DNA of 64,000 bases from the NCBI RefSeq assembly GCF_023715225.1, contig NZ_JAMBNS010000008.1:124001-188000 (forward strand), in the 5' to 3' direction. Below, piece by piece: positions 34,025 to 43,592 of this stretch. The stretch is from Robertmurraya korlensis. GTDB lineage: Bacteria; Bacillota; Bacilli; Bacillales; Cytobacillaceae. Position 1 is the first letter of the stretch. The number at the start of each line of letters is the position of its first letter. The notes beneath the pieces were generated by a model. That model saw nothing but the letters and a program-made list of their open reading frames with translations. It did no database searches and was not told the origin of the DNA. Both the position numbers and the translations under genes were made by a program.

Positions 34025-37000
34025 TTGAATTCGGTGCAAAAGATCTTAATATTACTTATTACTACACTACTTATAAGTTTCTCTTTTGTTTCCAATATAA
34101 GTATTAGTTATGCATTAGAAAACTCAAATGGTGAAGGGTCTAGTTATTATCTCATCCACTATAATGGTGAAGAGCAAATGCTTTCGATTAATAAAGAGAT
34201 AACCGTGACACTAAAAGGATGGACGGACGAAGCTAAGTCATCTGTTAAAGCTACTATCTCCCATTCTACTAATCAAGCAATTGATTCTATTTTGAAAGTT
34301 AGTGAGGGGTTAAACGAGCTATATTTAACAGATGATGAAAGCATCTTTTATCGGGTCATTGTCTCAAATACATTTAGTGCAGAGAAAGTCATACCTCTTG
34401 AGTTAACCGATGAGTGGAATGTTGTTGAAAAAAATGATAATGGAACTTCCATTGAAGAGAGAACCACAGTTGATGAATATGGAACTTTTATTAGAAATCA
34501 TGAATTAGTATATGTTATTACTGAAGAAAATAATCAAAAAAGGGAGATAACGGAAGAGGAATATTACTCCCTAAATGCTGCAATTGAAACAACTACTGAA
34601 AATAAAACGCAAGATGCAGCTGTTGAGGATTCATCTCCTATTGATCAAACTTCGGTTAGTACAAAAACAACAACTAAGCAAACGGTGATGTTTACAGCCG
34701 CCACTATTCCTTCTGTTGTTTATTCTACACATGTGCAAGGTTACGGATGGTTAGATCCAGTGTCTAATGGTAAAATGTCTGGAACATCAGGAGAATCAAA
34801 ACGTTTAGAAGCTATTAAGATATCTTTGAAAAATGCCCCATTTTCAGGAGATATCACTTACAAGACGCATGTCCAAACTTATGGCTGGTTAAATAATGTA
34901 TCCAATGGTGCGATTTCTGGAACATCTGGGGAAGCAAAACGATTGGAAGCCATCCAAATAAACTTAACTGGTGAAATGGCTGAACGTTATGATATTTATT
35001 ATCGTGTACATGCTCAAACTTACGGTTGGTTAGACTGGGCGAAAAATGGCCAGTCTGCTGGTACTTTGGCACTTTCGAAACGTTTGGAAGCTATAGAAAT
35101 TGTATTAGTCGAAAAAGGTGGAGCTGCACCTGGTTCTACAAATAAGCCTTTTGTTATTGAGCCATTGGTTTCTTACACAACACATGTCCAAAGTTATGGT
35201 TGGTTAACTCCTGTTACTAACGGAAAGACATCAGGAACATCAGGAGAAGCAAAACGTCTCGAAGCAATTAAGATTTCTTTACAAAACACCCCTTATTCAG
35301 GAAATATTACTTACAAAACCTATGTCCAAAGCTATGGATGGTTAAGTAATGTGTCCAATGGTGCTTTATCTGGTACATCGGGGGAAGGTAAGCGGATGGA
35401 AGCCATCCAAATAAATTTAACCGGTGAAATGGCTGAACGGTATGATATTTATTATCGTGTACATGCGCAAACCTATGGTTGGTTAGACTGGGCCAAAAAC
35501 GGTCAATCCGCTGGTACTCAGGGTCTTTCTAAGCGGTTAGAAGCCATTCAAATTGTGTTAGTTGTAAAAGGTGGGGCTGCTCCAGGGGCTACCAACAAAC
35601 CATTGGTAGTTGACCCATCTGTTAGTTATTCCACGCATGTTCAAGGAATTGGCTGGTTAGCTCCAGTTTCTGATGGAAAATTGTCTGGAACATTAGGACA
35701 ATCAAGACAGTTAGAAGGGATTAAGATCTCCCTGCAAAATAAACCATATACCGGTGATATTACTTACAAAACTCTGGTACAAGGATATGGCTGGTTAAAT
35801 AATGTATCCAACGGGGCGTTATCGGGTACGTCTGGAGAAGGTAAGCGTCTAGAAGCCATTCAAATAAATCTATCAGGTGAAATGGCACAACATTATGATG
35901 TTTATTATCGTGTTCACGCGCAAACCTATGGTTGGTTAGATTGGGCAAAAAATGGCCAATCAGCAGGTACCGAAGCACTATCAAAGCGTTTAGAAGCAAT
36001 TGAAATTGTCTTAGTTGAAAAAGGTGGAGTTGCACCTGGTCCTACAAATAAACCATTTGTTAAACCTAGCGTGATTACTACCTACAACAACTATAATCTT
36101 TCGTTAAATGAAGCTGTAAGTTTGCAAATGAAAGCATCACCAGCACCACAGACAGATAAATACAGAAACGCTCCTGCTTATGTGAGCAAACAATATCTAC
36201 AAATGTATGATGGAGGCTCAATAACTGGTAGTAGTGTGAATTTACGAACATCTCCAGTTTTAAGTACCGATAATATTGCTACAAATGTTAAAAGTGGAAC
36301 TGCCTTCCTTGTGTTGGATGATAACGTTACAGGTGATACCTTCTCTGGAAGTACAAGATGGTACAAAATCCAATACGATGGTAAAGAATTGTATGTTCAT
36401 AACAGTCTTGCCAATATAAATTCGAGAGTTGGCAAGGTAACTGCTGATATCCTTTATATTCGAGCAGACAAGAATGATACTAGTCACATTTATGGTTCCG
36501 CAGGTAAAGGTTCCTTACTAACCGTTTTAGTGGAAGATAATACTAGTGGTTGGTACACAATAAGTATTGGTGACTGGCGTAATGCAACATCCTCTGATGT
36601 AAAGGGATTTTTGGATCCAACTAAATACATGGGGGATGTAAAGTATAGGCTTCAATTCATGAACCTAAGTAAACCTAGTGATGTATCTGTAGAAACCCTA
36701 AATCAATACCTTACAGGAAAAGGAATTTTAGCAAATCAAGGAAAAGCATTTATCGATGCTGGTAAGAAATACGGAATTAACGAAGTATATTTAATGGCTC
36801 ATACGTTACTCGAAACAGGAAACGGCACTTCTACACTTGCAAAAGGTGTAGTATATAACGGGAAAACTGTTTATAACATGTATGGTGTAGGTGCGTATGA
36901 TTCTTGTCCACTAGACTGTGGAGCGAAAACGGCTTATGAAAATGGCTGGTTTTCTCCGTATGCAGCAATTGTGGGTGGTGCAGCCTTTATTAGTAATAAA

Positions 37001-37207
37001 TATTTAGGTGGAAATAACCCATACAAAATTGTTCAAAATACAATTTATGAGATGCGTTGGAACCCTGAGTTAATGTCTACTAAATTGGTAGCAGGAAATC
37101 AATATGCTTCAGACATTGGATGGGCTTATAAACAAGTTAATACTATGTACGAAGTCTATAAAATCCAACCATTCAGTATTTATCTTGAAATACCTAAATA
37201 TAAATAA
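34025..37207 (+). CDS. Secreted glucosaminidase with nine ChW domains and SH3-like domains
   Basis: 1060 residues. Signal peptide (about 5-30). An N-terminal domain (about 38-190) starting SYYLIHYNGEEQ is shared with the amidase at 61652. Nine ChW domains (about 232-670, motif THVQ-x-YGWL...SGTSGE-x-KRLEAI) are arranged as three triplets. Two SH3-like modules (about 720-870) and a glucosaminidase domain (about 890-1045; YLMAHTLLETGNGTS with the presumed catalytic Glu) follow. ChW domains were described in clostridia and bind walls or surfaces. It probably hydrolyses GlcNAc-MurNAc bonds. The start is TTG. Triplets repeat in DNA with a ~450-bp period from about 34719. Confidence 0.88.
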   Translation: MNSVQKILILLITTLLISFSFVSNISISYALENSNGEGSSYYLIHYNGEEQMLSINKEITVTLKGWTDEAKSSVKATISHSTNQAIDSILKVSEGLNELYLTDDESIFYRVIVSNTFSAEKVIPLELTDEWNVVEKNDNGTSIEERTTVDEYGTFIRNHELVYVITEENNQKREITEEEYYSLNAAIETTTENKTQDAAVEDSSPIDQTSVSTKTTTKQTVMFTAATIPSVVYSTHVQGYGWLDPVSNGKMSGTSGESKRLEAIKISLKNAPFSGDITYKTHVQTYGWLNNVSNGAISGTSGEAKRLEAIQINLTGEMAERYDIYYRVHAQTYGWLDWAKNGQSAGTLALSKRLEAIEIVLVEKGGAAPGSTNKPFVIEPLVSYTTHVQSYGWLTPVTNGKTSGTSGEAKRLEAIKISLQNTPYSGNITYKTYVQSYGWLSNVSNGALSGTSGEGKRMEAIQINLTGEMAERYDIYYRVHAQTYGWLDWAKNGQSAGTQGLSKRLEAIQIVLVVKGGAAPGATNKPLVVDPSVSYSTHVQGIGWLAPVSDGKLSGTLGQSRQLEGIKISLQNKPYTGDITYKTLVQGYGWLNNVSNGALSGTSGEGKRLEAIQINLSGEMAQHYDVYYRVHAQTYGWLDWAKNGQSAGTEALSKRLEAIEIVLVEKGGVAPGPTNKPFVKPSVITTYNNYNLSLNEAVSLQMKASPAPQTDKYRNAPAYVSKQYLQMYDGGSITGSSVNLRTSPVLSTDNIATNVKSGTAFLVLDDNVTGDTFSGSTRWYKIQYDGKELYVHNSLANINSRVGKVTADILYIRADKNDTSHIYGSAGKGSLLTVLVEDNTSGWYTISIGDWRNATSSDVKGFLDPTKYMGDVKYRLQFMNLSKPSDVSVETLNQYLTGKGILANQGKAFIDAGKKYGINEVYLMAHTLLETGNGTSTLAKGVVYNGKTVYNMYGVGAYDSCPLDCGAKTAYENGWFSPYAAIVGGAAFISNKYLGGNNPYKIVQNTIYEMRWNPELMSTKLVAGNQYASDIGWAYKQVNTMYEVYKIQPFSIYLEIPKYK

Positions 37208-37230
37208 ATTCTAAATTGATTCTATTTATT

Positions 37231-37265
37231 AGTAGTACAACCATCTTCGGTTGTACTACTTTTTT
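37231..37265 (+). terminator. Terminator after the glucosaminidase gene
   Basis: AGTAGTACAACC / GGTTGTACTACT is a perfect 12-bp stem with a 6-nt loop, then six T. Confidence 0.85.
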
Positions 37266-37299
37266 GTCTAGCCATAACACAATACATTACATAAAAGAG

Positions 37300-37690
37300 T
37301 GTGAACTAGCGCAGTTTTCATGAGGGGAGGAAACTGGTCTAGCGGTAGGTCAGTTGAGTTTCCATGAGGGCAGAAAAACTAGGTTAGCGGTAACTGAAGG
37401 AGCAGTTGAGTTCCCGTGGAGGGAGGAAAACTAAGCTAGCGGTAATCAAAAGGGTAGCTAGGTTCCTGCGAAGGCAGGAAAACTAGGTCAAGCAGTAACC
37501 AAAAAGGTAGTTAGGTCCCCATGAAGGCAGGAAAGCGAGTCTAGCGGTAACCAAAAGAGTAGTTAGGTTCCCACGAATGTAGGAAACCTATGCCACCGGT
37601 AACTAAACATCCAGTTAGATTCCCATAAAAGCAATAAAACGAAACTAGTGTCAACTAAAAGGGTTTCTAAGTCCCCATGAAGCGGAATAT
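37300..37690. repeat. Degenerate tandem array, 52-bp unit, about 7-8 copies
   Basis: The motif CCCATGAAGGCAGGAAAAC followed by TAGCGGTAACCAAAAG recurs. Anchor positions are 37366, 37419, 37470, 37523, 37575, 37627 and 37679 (steps of 51-53), with a shorter first step of 44 from 37322. Units diverge gradually to the right. There are no unique spacers, so it is not CRISPR, and no continuous ORF covers it. Confidence 0.75.
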
Positions 37691-37730
37691 ATATATTTGA
37701 TAGTAATTCAATTACACAATGCACCCACTA

Positions 37731-37775
37731 AGGTCAATATATTCCACCCTACTCGTCAATGTAAGCCGTTTCATA
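37731..37775 (+). promoter_or_regulatory. Shared 45-bp control element, copy 2 (ThuA/dehydrogenase operon)
   Basis: 38/45 identical to the minus strand of 30194-30238, with 20 consecutive identical bases at 37756-37775. It is in the same orientation to its operon as copy 1, 56 bp before the first start codon. The TCAATAT and TCAATGT half-sites are again 22 bp apart. Confidence 0.75.
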
Positions 37776-37830
37776 AAATCTTTAAATCTCTAAAATAGGG
37801 AGTAAGATATTGTAAAAGGAGTGGTTTGAC

Positions 37831-38556
37831 GTGGTGAAGGTAACAGTATGGAATGAGAATCGACATGAGCAGAAGAATCCAGTGGTAAGGGATATTTATC
37901 CGGAGGGTATTCACGGGGCGATTGCGTCGTTTTTAACTTCAGCAGGTTACGAAGCGAAGACAGCGACTCTTGATGAGCCGGAGCATGGGTTAACGGATGA
38001 TGTGTTAGCAAATACAGATGTACTTGTTTGGTGGGGGCATTTAGCTCATAACGAAGTGTCAGATACAGTTGTACAAAAAGTGCAGCAGCGCGTTCTTGAT
38101 GGAATGGGCTTAATTGTGCTTCATTCTGGCCATTTTTCGAAAATCTTTAAAACATTAATGGGAACAAGCTGTGATCTGAAGTGGCGTGAAGCAGATGAGA
38201 AAGAGCGTCTTTGGGTTGTAAGCCCGAGTCACCCGATCGTAGAGGGAATTGGTGAATATATCGAGTTACCACAGGAAGAAATGTATGGAGAGCATTTTGA
38301 TATTCCACAGCCAGACGAGCTTGTTTTTACTAGCTGGTTTGAGGGCGGAGAAGTGTTCCGAAGCGGTTGTACCTATACGCGCGGAAATGGAAAAGTGTTC
38401 TACTTCCGACCAGGACATGAAACGTACCCAACTTACCATAATGAGCAAATTCAAAAGGTAATCACAAACGCTGTCAAATGGGCACAGCCAGTGAAGAGGG
38501 AGCGTCCAGTATACGGGAATGCGAAACCATTAGAAACGATCAAAGGGGGAAACTAG
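37831..38556 (+). CDS. ThuA domain protein
   Basis: 241 residues with the ThuA glutamine-amidotransferase-like fold: [40 protein letters not shown] and [19 protein letters not shown]. ThuA proteins take part in use of trehalose and related disaccharides with a ThuB dehydrogenase. It starts with GTG at 37831 (or 37834) after AAAGGAG. It is first in an operon with two dehydrogenases, an isomerase/epimerase and a GH13 enzyme; the next gene starts 1 bp after its stop. Confidence 0.85.
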   Translation: MVKVTVWNENRHEQKNPVVRDIYPEGIHGAIASFLTSAGYEAKTATLDEPEHGLTDDVLANTDVLVWWGHLAHNEVSDTVVQKVQQRVLDGMGLIVLHSGHFSKIFKTLMGTSCDLKWREADEKERLWVVSPSHPIVEGIGEYIELPQEEMYGEHFDIPQPDELVFTSWFEGGEVFRSGCTYTRGNGKVFYFRPGHETYPTYHNEQIQKVITNAVKWAQPVKRERPVYGNAKPLETIKGGN

Positions 38557-38557
38557 T

Positions 38558-39589
38558 ATGAAAAAATTACGAGTAGGTGTGATTGGCTGCGGAAGTATCG
38601 CGCGCCATCGCCATTTACCTGAATACGCTGCAAATCCAAATGTGGAGCTTGTGGCAGTTTGCGACAATAACGCAGAAAGAGCACTTGAAATCGGTGAAAA
38701 GTACGGAGTTCCATCGTACACAAGCTTTGTGGAACTTTTAAGAAACGCAGAAGTGGATGCAGTGAGTGTGTGTACGCCGAACTATCTTCATGCACCGATC
38801 TCCAATGCTGCACTGTTGGCAGGCGTTCATGTACTTTGTGAAAAGCCAATGGCGACTTCAGAAGAAGAAGCAAAATCGATGATTGAGACAGCGAAAACTA
38901 GCGGTAAAAAGCTGATGATCGCACACAACCAACGTTTTGTGGCATCTCACCAAAAAGCTCGTCAACTGATTCAAAGCGGAGAAGTTGGAAAGATTTATAG
39001 CTTCCGTACGGCTTTTGGACACGGTGGTCCAGAGGGCTGGAGCGTGGAAGGCAAGGAAGGTTGGTTTTTCCAAAAAGATAAAGCGTTTGTTGGTGCGATG
39101 GGCGATTTAGGCGTTCATAAAACGGACCTTCTTCGATATATATTAGGAGAAGAAATCGTTGAAGTGGGTGCATTTGTTGAGACGAGTGCGAAGGAATTTG
39201 CTACGGTTGATGACACAGCGGTTTGTGTGTTGAAAACAGAAAGCGGTATCATTGGGACGCTTGCGGCGAGCTGGTCGTATGTGAGCAAGGAAGATAACTC
39301 AACGATCATTTATGGAGAAAATGCGATTCTTCGTTTAGAGGACGATCCGACGAACTCACTTGTTGTTCAATACAAGAACGGTGATGTGGTGAATTATCAG
39401 CTTGGAAAAATTCAGTCGAATGACGAGGGTGGCCAGTCGAGCTCGCATGTGATTGATTTGTTTGTGGATGCTGTGCTGAATGATAGAGAAGTGGCTGTAA
39501 GCGGCGAAGAGGGAATGAAATCTCTTGGAGTGATCTTAGCGGCTCTTGAATCTAATGAAACCAAACAGATTGTGAGAGTAAAAGAATAA
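38558..39589 (+). CDS. Gfo/Idh/MocA family oxidoreductase (first copy)
   Basis: 343 residues: N-terminal Rossmann fold (VGVIGCGSIARHRHLPEYAA) with NAD(P)-binding GxGxxA, the catalytic-lysine motif VHVLCEKPMA, and GAMGDLGVHKTDLLRYILGEE in the C-terminal domain. In a ThuA context it probably oxidises C3 of a glucoside. It overlaps the next gene by one base (TAATG), so the pair is translationally coupled. Confidence 0.9.
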   Translation: MKKLRVGVIGCGSIARHRHLPEYAANPNVELVAVCDNNAERALEIGEKYGVPSYTSFVELLRNAEVDAVSVCTPNYLHAPISNAALLAGVHVLCEKPMATSEEEAKSMIETAKTSGKKLMIAHNQRFVASHQKARQLIQSGEVGKIYSFRTAFGHGGPEGWSVEGKEGWFFQKDKAFVGAMGDLGVHKTDLLRYILGEEIVEVGAFVETSAKEFATVDDTAVCVLKTESGIIGTLAASWSYVSKEDNSTIIYGENAILRLEDDPTNSLVVQYKNGDVVNYQLGKIQSNDEGGQSSSHVIDLFVDAVLNDREVAVSGEEGMKSLGVILAALESNETKQIVRVKE

Positions 39590-40617
39590 TGGAAAAGCTA
39601 CGAATCGGGATTATCGGGGTTGGCGGGATTGCACAGGCCCGCCATATCCCGGCTTTTCTTGCTTTAGGAGATAAATGCACGATTACGGCTGTTAGTGACG
39701 TGAATGGTGAACGAGCTCGTGAGGCGGCGGAAAAGTTCAATATCCCACATGTGTTCCAGGACTATAAAGAACTTTTTCAAGAGGTAGATGCGGTTTGCAT
39801 TTGTACTCCGAATAAATTTCACGCGGAAATTACGATTGCTGCGTTTGAAGCGGGAGTCCATGTGCTTTGTGAAAAACCGATGGCGCTAAGTGCGGCAGAG
39901 TGTGAGAGGATGATTGAGGCTTCGAAAAAGGCCAACAAGGTACTGGCGATTGCCTATCACTACCGTTTTATGAAGGAAGCCATCGCAGCTAAGAAGTCGA
40001 TGAAAGACGTTGGAGAGGCAATGGTTGTTCGCGTTCAAGCTCTTAGACGTCGAAAGGTTCCAGGCTGGGGTGTTTTTACAAACAAAGAACTTCAAGGTGG
40101 CGGAAGTTTAATTGATTTTGGCTGTCATCTTCTTGATTTGGCTCTCTGGCTAATGGGCAATCCCAAACAAACAAGCGTTACGGGTCGCGCGTACAACACA
40201 TTAAGTAAAATTCCAGGTCAAGTGAACCAATGGGGAGAGTTTGACCATCAGACGTTTGAGGTGGACGATCATGTAACGGCTTATATGACGTTTGAAAATG
40301 GAGCTTCGATGCTGTTTGAAACGTCCTGGGCAGCGAATATAAAAGAAGATGTTGCGAACGTGAGCATTTCGGGCGTAGAAGGCGGAATAAATGTATTCCC
40401 ATTTGAACTATATACAACAAAAAATGGGATGCTTTTTAACACGCAAGCGGATTGGATGCCAGGGGAAGAGGAGCCGGATGTACCACAGGCAAGGAATTTT
40501 GTCGCGGCTTGTTTGGGTGAGGCGGAGCTTGTCGTTAGGCCGGAAGAGGCGCTACAAGTGTCACAAATTATAGACCAGATTTATGAAAGCAGTGAAAGGG
40601 AGGAAGGTTCACGATGA
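39589..40617 (+). CDS. Gfo/Idh/MocA family oxidoreductase (second copy)
   Basis: 342 residues, same fold: IGIIGVGGIAQARHIPAFLA, VHVLCEKPMALSAAE and GGGSLIDFGCHLLDLALWLM. It is related to but clearly different from the first copy, so it is probably not a recent duplicate; two dehydrogenases could run the oxidation and the later reduction of a 3-keto intermediate. It overlaps the next gene by 4 bp (ATGA). Confidence 0.9.
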   Translation: MEKLRIGIIGVGGIAQARHIPAFLALGDKCTITAVSDVNGERAREAAEKFNIPHVFQDYKELFQEVDAVCICTPNKFHAEITIAAFEAGVHVLCEKPMALSAAECERMIEASKKANKVLAIAYHYRFMKEAIAAKKSMKDVGEAMVVRVQALRRRKVPGWGVFTNKELQGGGSLIDFGCHLLDLALWLMGNPKQTSVTGRAYNTLSKIPGQVNQWGEFDHQTFEVDDHVTAYMTFENGASMLFETSWAANIKEDVANVSISGVEGGINVFPFELYTTKNGMLFNTQADWMPGEEEPDVPQARNFVAACLGEAELVVRPEEALQVSQIIDQIYESSEREEGSR

Positions 40618-41582
40618 AACTAGGCGTATTTACAGTGCTTTTTGCAGAGAAATCATTCGAGGAAATGCTTGATACGGTGAAAAATGCAGGCTTACATGCG
40701 GTTGAAATTGGTACAGGGTGTTATCCAGGGAATAACCATTGTGATTTGGACGCGTTATTGGCAAGTGAAGAAGCACGAGCAGAGTATCTTCGCAAAGTAG
40801 AGGAACGCGGCTTAATCATTAGTGCATTCAGCTGTCATGGCAATCCAATTTCACCGGATAAAGATTTTGCGGAACAGTCCAATGATACGTTGTTGAAGAC
40901 GATCAAGTTGGCATCACTTTTAAACGTACCAGTCGTGAACTGTTTCTCTGGTACTGCTGGTGATTCAGAGGATGCGAAACAGCCGAACTGGCCGGTGGCA
41001 CCTTGGCCGAATGAGTATGGCGATGTGTTGAAATGGCAGTGGGAAGAGAAATTGATTCCTTACTGGCGTGAGGTTGGGCAATACGCGAAGGATCATCATG
41101 TGAAAATTGGTCTAGAGCTACATGGTGGATTTTTGGTTCACACGCCATATACTTTGTTAAAGCTTCGCGAGGAAACTTGTGACGCGATTGGGGCGAATTT
41201 AGATCCGAGTCACTTATGGTGGCAGGGAATTGACCCAGTGGCTGCAATTAAAATTTTAGGAAAAGAAAATGCGATTCATCATTTCCATGCGAAGGATACG
41301 TATATTGACCAAGACAATGTCAATATGTATGGATTAACGGATATGCAGCCGTATGGGGAGATCCGAACTCGTGCATGGAATTTCCGCAGTGTGGGTTGTG
41401 GACACAGCTTGAAGGAATGGTCCGATATGATGAGTGCATTACGAACTTATGGCTACGATTACGTCGTGAGCATTGAGCATGAAGATCCAATTATGTCGAT
41501 TGAAGAAGGCTTCACTCGCGCAGTTGTGAATTTAAAGTCCGTGTTAATTGAAGAGCCGGTTTCACAAATGTGGTGGGTGTAA
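40614..41582 (+). CDS. Sugar phosphate isomerase/epimerase family TIM-barrel protein
   Basis: 322 residues of the AP-endonuclease-2/xylose-isomerase-like barrel. Metal ligands are probably in GLELHGGF, NLDPSHLWWQGIDP, IHHFHAKDTYI and VVSIEHEDPI. Members near Gfo/Idh/MocA enzymes isomerise, epimerise or cleave keto-sugars. It overlaps the preceding dehydrogenase and is followed after 20 bp by the GH13 gene. Confidence 0.88.
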   Translation: MKLGVFTVLFAEKSFEEMLDTVKNAGLHAVEIGTGCYPGNNHCDLDALLASEEARAEYLRKVEERGLIISAFSCHGNPISPDKDFAEQSNDTLLKTIKLASLLNVPVVNCFSGTAGDSEDAKQPNWPVAPWPNEYGDVLKWQWEEKLIPYWREVGQYAKDHHVKIGLELHGGFLVHTPYTLLKLREETCDAIGANLDPSHLWWQGIDPVAAIKILGKENAIHHFHAKDTYIDQDNVNMYGLTDMQPYGEIRTRAWNFRSVGCGHSLKEWSDMMSALRTYGYDYVVSIEHEDPIMSIEEGFTRAVVNLKSVLIEEPVSQMWWV

Positions 41583-41602
41583 GCAGAAATAGAGGTGCGA
41601 AC

Positions 41603-43294
41603 GTGAACAAAAAGTGGTGGAAGGAAAGCGTCGCTTATCAGGTGTATCCAAGAAGCTTCATGGATAGCAATGGAGACGGGATCGGCGATTTAAAGGGGTT
41701 AACCTCGAAGCTAGATTATTTAAAGGATTTGGGAATTGACGTGATTTGGCTTTCGCCGATGTACAAATCGCCGAACGACGATAACGGGTATGATATTTCT
41801 GATTATCATGACATCATGGAAGAGTTTGGCACGATGGCGGATTTTGATGAGCTGTTGGCGGGAGTTCATGAGCGTGGGATGAGGATTATTTTGGACTTGG
41901 TGATCAACCATACAAGCGATGAGCATCCGTGGTTCATTGAGTCAAGTTCGAGCAAAGATAACCCGAAGCGTGATTGGTATATATGGGCTGACGGGAAGGA
42001 TGGCAAGGAGCCGAATAACTGGGAGTCCATTTTTAGCGGTCCGGCGTGGAAGTACGACGAGGCGACCGACCAGTATTTCATGCATATCTTCTCGACGCGT
42101 CAGCCTGACTTGAACTGGGAAAATCCAGAGGTGCGAGAGTCGTTGGAGAACATGGTGAACTGGTGGCTCGATAAGGGGATTGACGGATTCCGTGTGGATG
42201 CCATTTCTCATATTAAAAAGAAGCCAGGGTTCCCTGATATGCCAAATCCAGAAGGTCTAGATGTGGTTCCTTGCTTTCCTTACATGATGAATGTGGAGGG
42301 AATCGATGAGTGGCTGTCTGATTTTTCACAGAGGACCTTTAAAAAGTACGATGTGATGACGGTTGGGGAAGCAAATGGCGTTCGTATTGCCGACGCGGAT
42401 CGCTGGGTTGGAGAAGAGAACGGCTATTTTAATATGATTTTTCAGTTTGAGTTTTTGGACCTTTGGGATAAGAACTCGGATGATAGTCGTGTCGATGTTC
42501 GCGCGTTGAAAAAGGCGCTAACCAAGTGGCAAACGGGATTGGAAGGGAGAGGCTGGAATGCCCTCTTTATCGAAAACCACGACCAGCCGCGCCGTGTGTC
42601 GAGCTGGGGAAATGACAAGGAGTACTGGAAGGAAAGCGCCAAAATGCTGGCTGCATTGTACTTCCTGATGAAAGGGACTCCGTTCATTTACCAAGGCCAA
42701 GAAATTGGAATGACAAACGTGCAATTCCCGTCGATTGAGGATTACAACGATGTGGGTATGGTGAATTATTACCGGGTGGAACGCGAGAAAGGTCGCTCGC
42801 ACGAAGAGCTCATGCAGCTCATCTGGAAGCAATGTCGAGACAACTCGCGCACGCCGATGCAGTGGAATGCTTCATCGGATAAGGCTGGATTCACGAGCGG
42901 GGATTCAACTTGGCTTGGGGTGAACCCGAATTATGTGGATATCAATGTTGAGGCACAGCTGGACGATCCGGATTCGATTTTGAATTTTTATAAGCAGTTG
43001 ATTCAATTGAGAAAGGACCAGCCTGTATTCGTGTACGGTACGTATGAGTTATTGCTGGGGAATCATCCGAAGCTGTTTGCATATACGCGCAAATGGGGGA
43101 AAAAGGTGGCGCTTGTGGTCAATAACTTCAGCGAAGACATGACGAGATTCAGAGTGCCCGGAAATTCTGTGGTAAGTGCTGGAGGAAAACTAGGAGACTT
43201 TGAACTAGTGTTGGCAAACTACGAAGGTGCTGAAAAGAAGCTCCGCAAAGAATTCACCCTCCAACCGTACGAAACAAGAGTCTACTTACGGTGA
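41603..43294 (+). CDS. GH13 alpha-glucosidase (oligo-1,6-glucosidase / MalL type)
   Basis: 563 residues, typical of GH13_31. It has no signal, so is cytoplasmic. VAYQVYPRSFMDSNGDGIGD is the usual N terminus; LVINHTSDEHPWF, GFRVDAISHI (nucleophile Asp), MTVGEANGV (acid/base Glu) and IENHDQPR (third Asp) are all present. It hydrolyses alpha-glucosidic bonds of imported oligosaccharides. GTG at 41603 has AGAGGTG upstream; the longer frame from 41570 overlaps the previous gene without a ribosome site. There is no terminator; a REP block follows. Confidence 0.9.
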   Translation: MNKKWWKESVAYQVYPRSFMDSNGDGIGDLKGLTSKLDYLKDLGIDVIWLSPMYKSPNDDNGYDISDYHDIMEEFGTMADFDELLAGVHERGMRIILDLVINHTSDEHPWFIESSSSKDNPKRDWYIWADGKDGKEPNNWESIFSGPAWKYDEATDQYFMHIFSTRQPDLNWENPEVRESLENMVNWWLDKGIDGFRVDAISHIKKKPGFPDMPNPEGLDVVPCFPYMMNVEGIDEWLSDFSQRTFKKYDVMTVGEANGVRIADADRWVGEENGYFNMIFQFEFLDLWDKNSDDSRVDVRALKKALTKWQTGLEGRGWNALFIENHDQPRRVSSWGNDKEYWKESAKMLAALYFLMKGTPFIYQGQEIGMTNVQFPSIEDYNDVGMVNYYRVEREKGRSHEELMQLIWKQCRDNSRTPMQWNASSDKAGFTSGDSTWLGVNPNYVDINVEAQLDDPDSILNFYKQLIQLRKDQPVFVYGTYELLLGNHPKLFAYTRKWGKKVALVVNNFSEDMTRFRVPGNSVVSAGGKLGDFELVLANYEGAEKKLRKEFTLQPYETRVYLR

Positions 43295-43298
43295 ACTT

Positions 43299-43408
43299 AA
43301 GGTGACAGACACCCTCCGTGGACAAATATGGCCAATCTGTCTTTTTAGGGTGTCTGTCACCCTTCGTGGACAGATTTGGTCTTTTTGTATTTCTGGGGTG
43401 GACAGTGA
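43299..43408. repeat. REP-like block 5 (two cores), left flank of the RAYT operon
   Basis: Cores GGTGACAGACACC (43301-43313) and GGTGTCTGTCACC (43349-43361), exactly 48 bp apart, each followed by CGTGGACA. A GGGGTGGACAG half of the second hairpin type is at the right end. It lies 7 bp after the GH13 stop and about 185 bp before the RAYT start. Confidence 0.9.
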
Positions 43409-43592
43409 GATTGCCATAATATTTATGATTTGTATGAGGTAAACTGCTGACTCTATTTATTGGTGGACTAGAGAGTAGTATAATACAAGAAACCGATCAT
43501 TTCTGCTCCAAACAATTTGACCTCTATCTCCCCAAAGTTACCGTTCTCTCAAAAACAAACACTACAAAAATCTAATTCAAGGAGGCTGACGC

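Noticed and set aside
34854-36035. Reverse-strand ORFs over the ChW repeats
   Set aside because: They recur with the repeat period and are shadows of the sense gene.
37300-37690. Array with regular period, checked as a CRISPR
   Set aside because: The whole 52-bp unit is repeated and drifts gradually; there are no constant repeats with unique spacers and no cas genes.
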